A stretch of 64,000 bases of DNA, taken from positions 240,725,823-240,789,822 of the forward strand of contig JBAIZL010000005.1 of NCBI GenBank assembly GCA_036971475.1. Reading direction: 5' to 3'. This stretch comes from Prosapia bicincta. Its lineage: Eukaryota > Arthropoda > Insecta > Hemiptera > Cercopidae. A program made the translations under genes and the position numbers. A model generated the notes under the pieces. It was not told where the DNA came from. It saw nothing but the letters and a program-made list of their open reading frames with translations, and ran no database searches. This document shows positions 63,266 to 64,000 of this stretch, one piece after another (position 1 is the first letter of the stretch; every line of letters starts with the position of its first letter).

Positions 63266-63379
63266 ATAAAAGTGTATTAAGTGTTTTATATGTGCTTATT
63301 TCCAAGAGATTGCAGTTTTGGACTATTGCCTTTAGGTAAGTCTGTCAGTCTCCTATCAAGTCCAAAAAAAAATTCCTAT

Positions 63380-64000
63380 ATATATGTATTAATGCTCAAC
63401 TATTTTTTTTAGTATACAACTGTTTTAGTTATTTATTAGTATGTTATTTATTACAGAAGCTAACTGTTTTCATTAAGAAAATATCACAAGATTGTTTTAA
63501 ACAGAATTAAAATTGTCTTCTGTAGCTTTGTTTCTTGGTATAAAATTTCAAGTACTTTATACAATTTTTAGACAATTATTTACCAGAAGTATAAGACCAT
63601 GATTATTCAAAAACAACTAAAAAAACCTGACACCCATGTAAATTTTTTAAAATATATCCAATTATTTTTTTAGATGCTTAGCAACAGTATTATTTAGATC
63701 TAATCTTATAAGTAACGTTATTTTAAGTTTAAGTGGTTTCAATGGTTTAATGATGGTCACAAAGACATGAACTACGACACACACATTGGCAAAAAGTGAT
63801 GCCTACATTAAAAAAATTGATAACTATGTTTGACAAGATTGCTGTTGAACTCTCAGAGCAATGTCAGAGTTAAAAGGAATCAACAAGGAAATTATTAGGC
63901 AAGAAGAATGTCAAAGAATGGTTTGATCCTAGAAAACATTGAAAGTGATCATACTTCCTTAAAAAAATTTTATTACTTGCGGCATTACATGGCTTTTTAC
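63380..64000. other. AT-rich DNA to window end, no gene found
   Basis: No supportable ORF or repeat. The last 250 bp is slightly less AT-rich but unrecognised. Confidence 0.4.

Larger units (their letters stand above)
63062..63377. repeat. Near-perfect 316-bp palindrome with two hammerheads
   Basis: Arms of about 150 bp (63062-63211 and 63229-63377) are almost exact reverse complements around a 17-bp centre. Each arm reads out from the centre: hammerhead motif, AAATAAAAGTGTATTAAG, then GGTAAGTCTGTCAGTCTCC. Confidence 0.9.

Noticed and set aside
1..64000. tRNA, rRNA and snRNA genes
   Set aside because: I saw no convincing tRNA box pattern or rRNA sequence by eye; a covariance search would be needed to exclude them.

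Overview
This window is AT-rich eukaryotic nuclear DNA, most likely from an arthropod and probably an insect; I cannot place the order. The evidence is long AT-rich introns with GT-AG (and one GC-AG) splice sites, a mitochondrial-type monothiol glutaredoxin, and a dense mix of Penelope-like, gypsy, non-LTR, mariner, pogo/Tigger, piggyBac, hAT and PIF/Harbinger sequences. No prokaryotic gene organisation is present.

Only two host genes can be assembled. The first (+ strand, 4561-25009) is an unrecognised 206-residue protein in six coding exons, all joined in phase 0. The second (- strand, 43514 down to 30904) is the mitochondrial CGFS glutaredoxin GLRX5, two coding exons separated by a 12.2 kb intron. 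The two genes converge. The interval between them (25010-30900) holds a Penelope-like element split by a piggyBac element and a Tigger element. The GLRX5 intron holds a non-LTR remnant, a gypsy element, a hAT/Penelope chimera and several palindromes. From 43.5 to 64 kb I find no host exon: there is a PIF/Harbinger element split by a Penelope palindrome, a mariner, a terminal-inverted-repeat element carrying a 171-bp tandem array, a cluster of palindromes, and long featureless AT-rich DNA.

The most interesting theme is the Penelope-like elements (PLEs) and related palindromes. At least four PLE families (called PLE-1 to PLE-4 here) end in short tails that usually occur as head-to-head inverted pairs. 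Several tails contain a type I hammerhead ribozyme with a very short helix III: box CTGANGA, helix II, GAAA, a mini helix III ending in UH, and a helix I that closes across both sides. Helix I differs between families but stays complementary. Other families have the same architecture, but the box reads TCGACAA or TTGACAA. Read as a hammerhead core, this changes the C3-G8 base pair into U3-A8, a compensated double change. I regard this variant core as the best candidate for something undescribed. It is inferred from sequence only and cleavage is untested.

Limits: boundaries of decayed elements are approximate, 5' UTR exons and promoters are not resolved, and no database search was possible.
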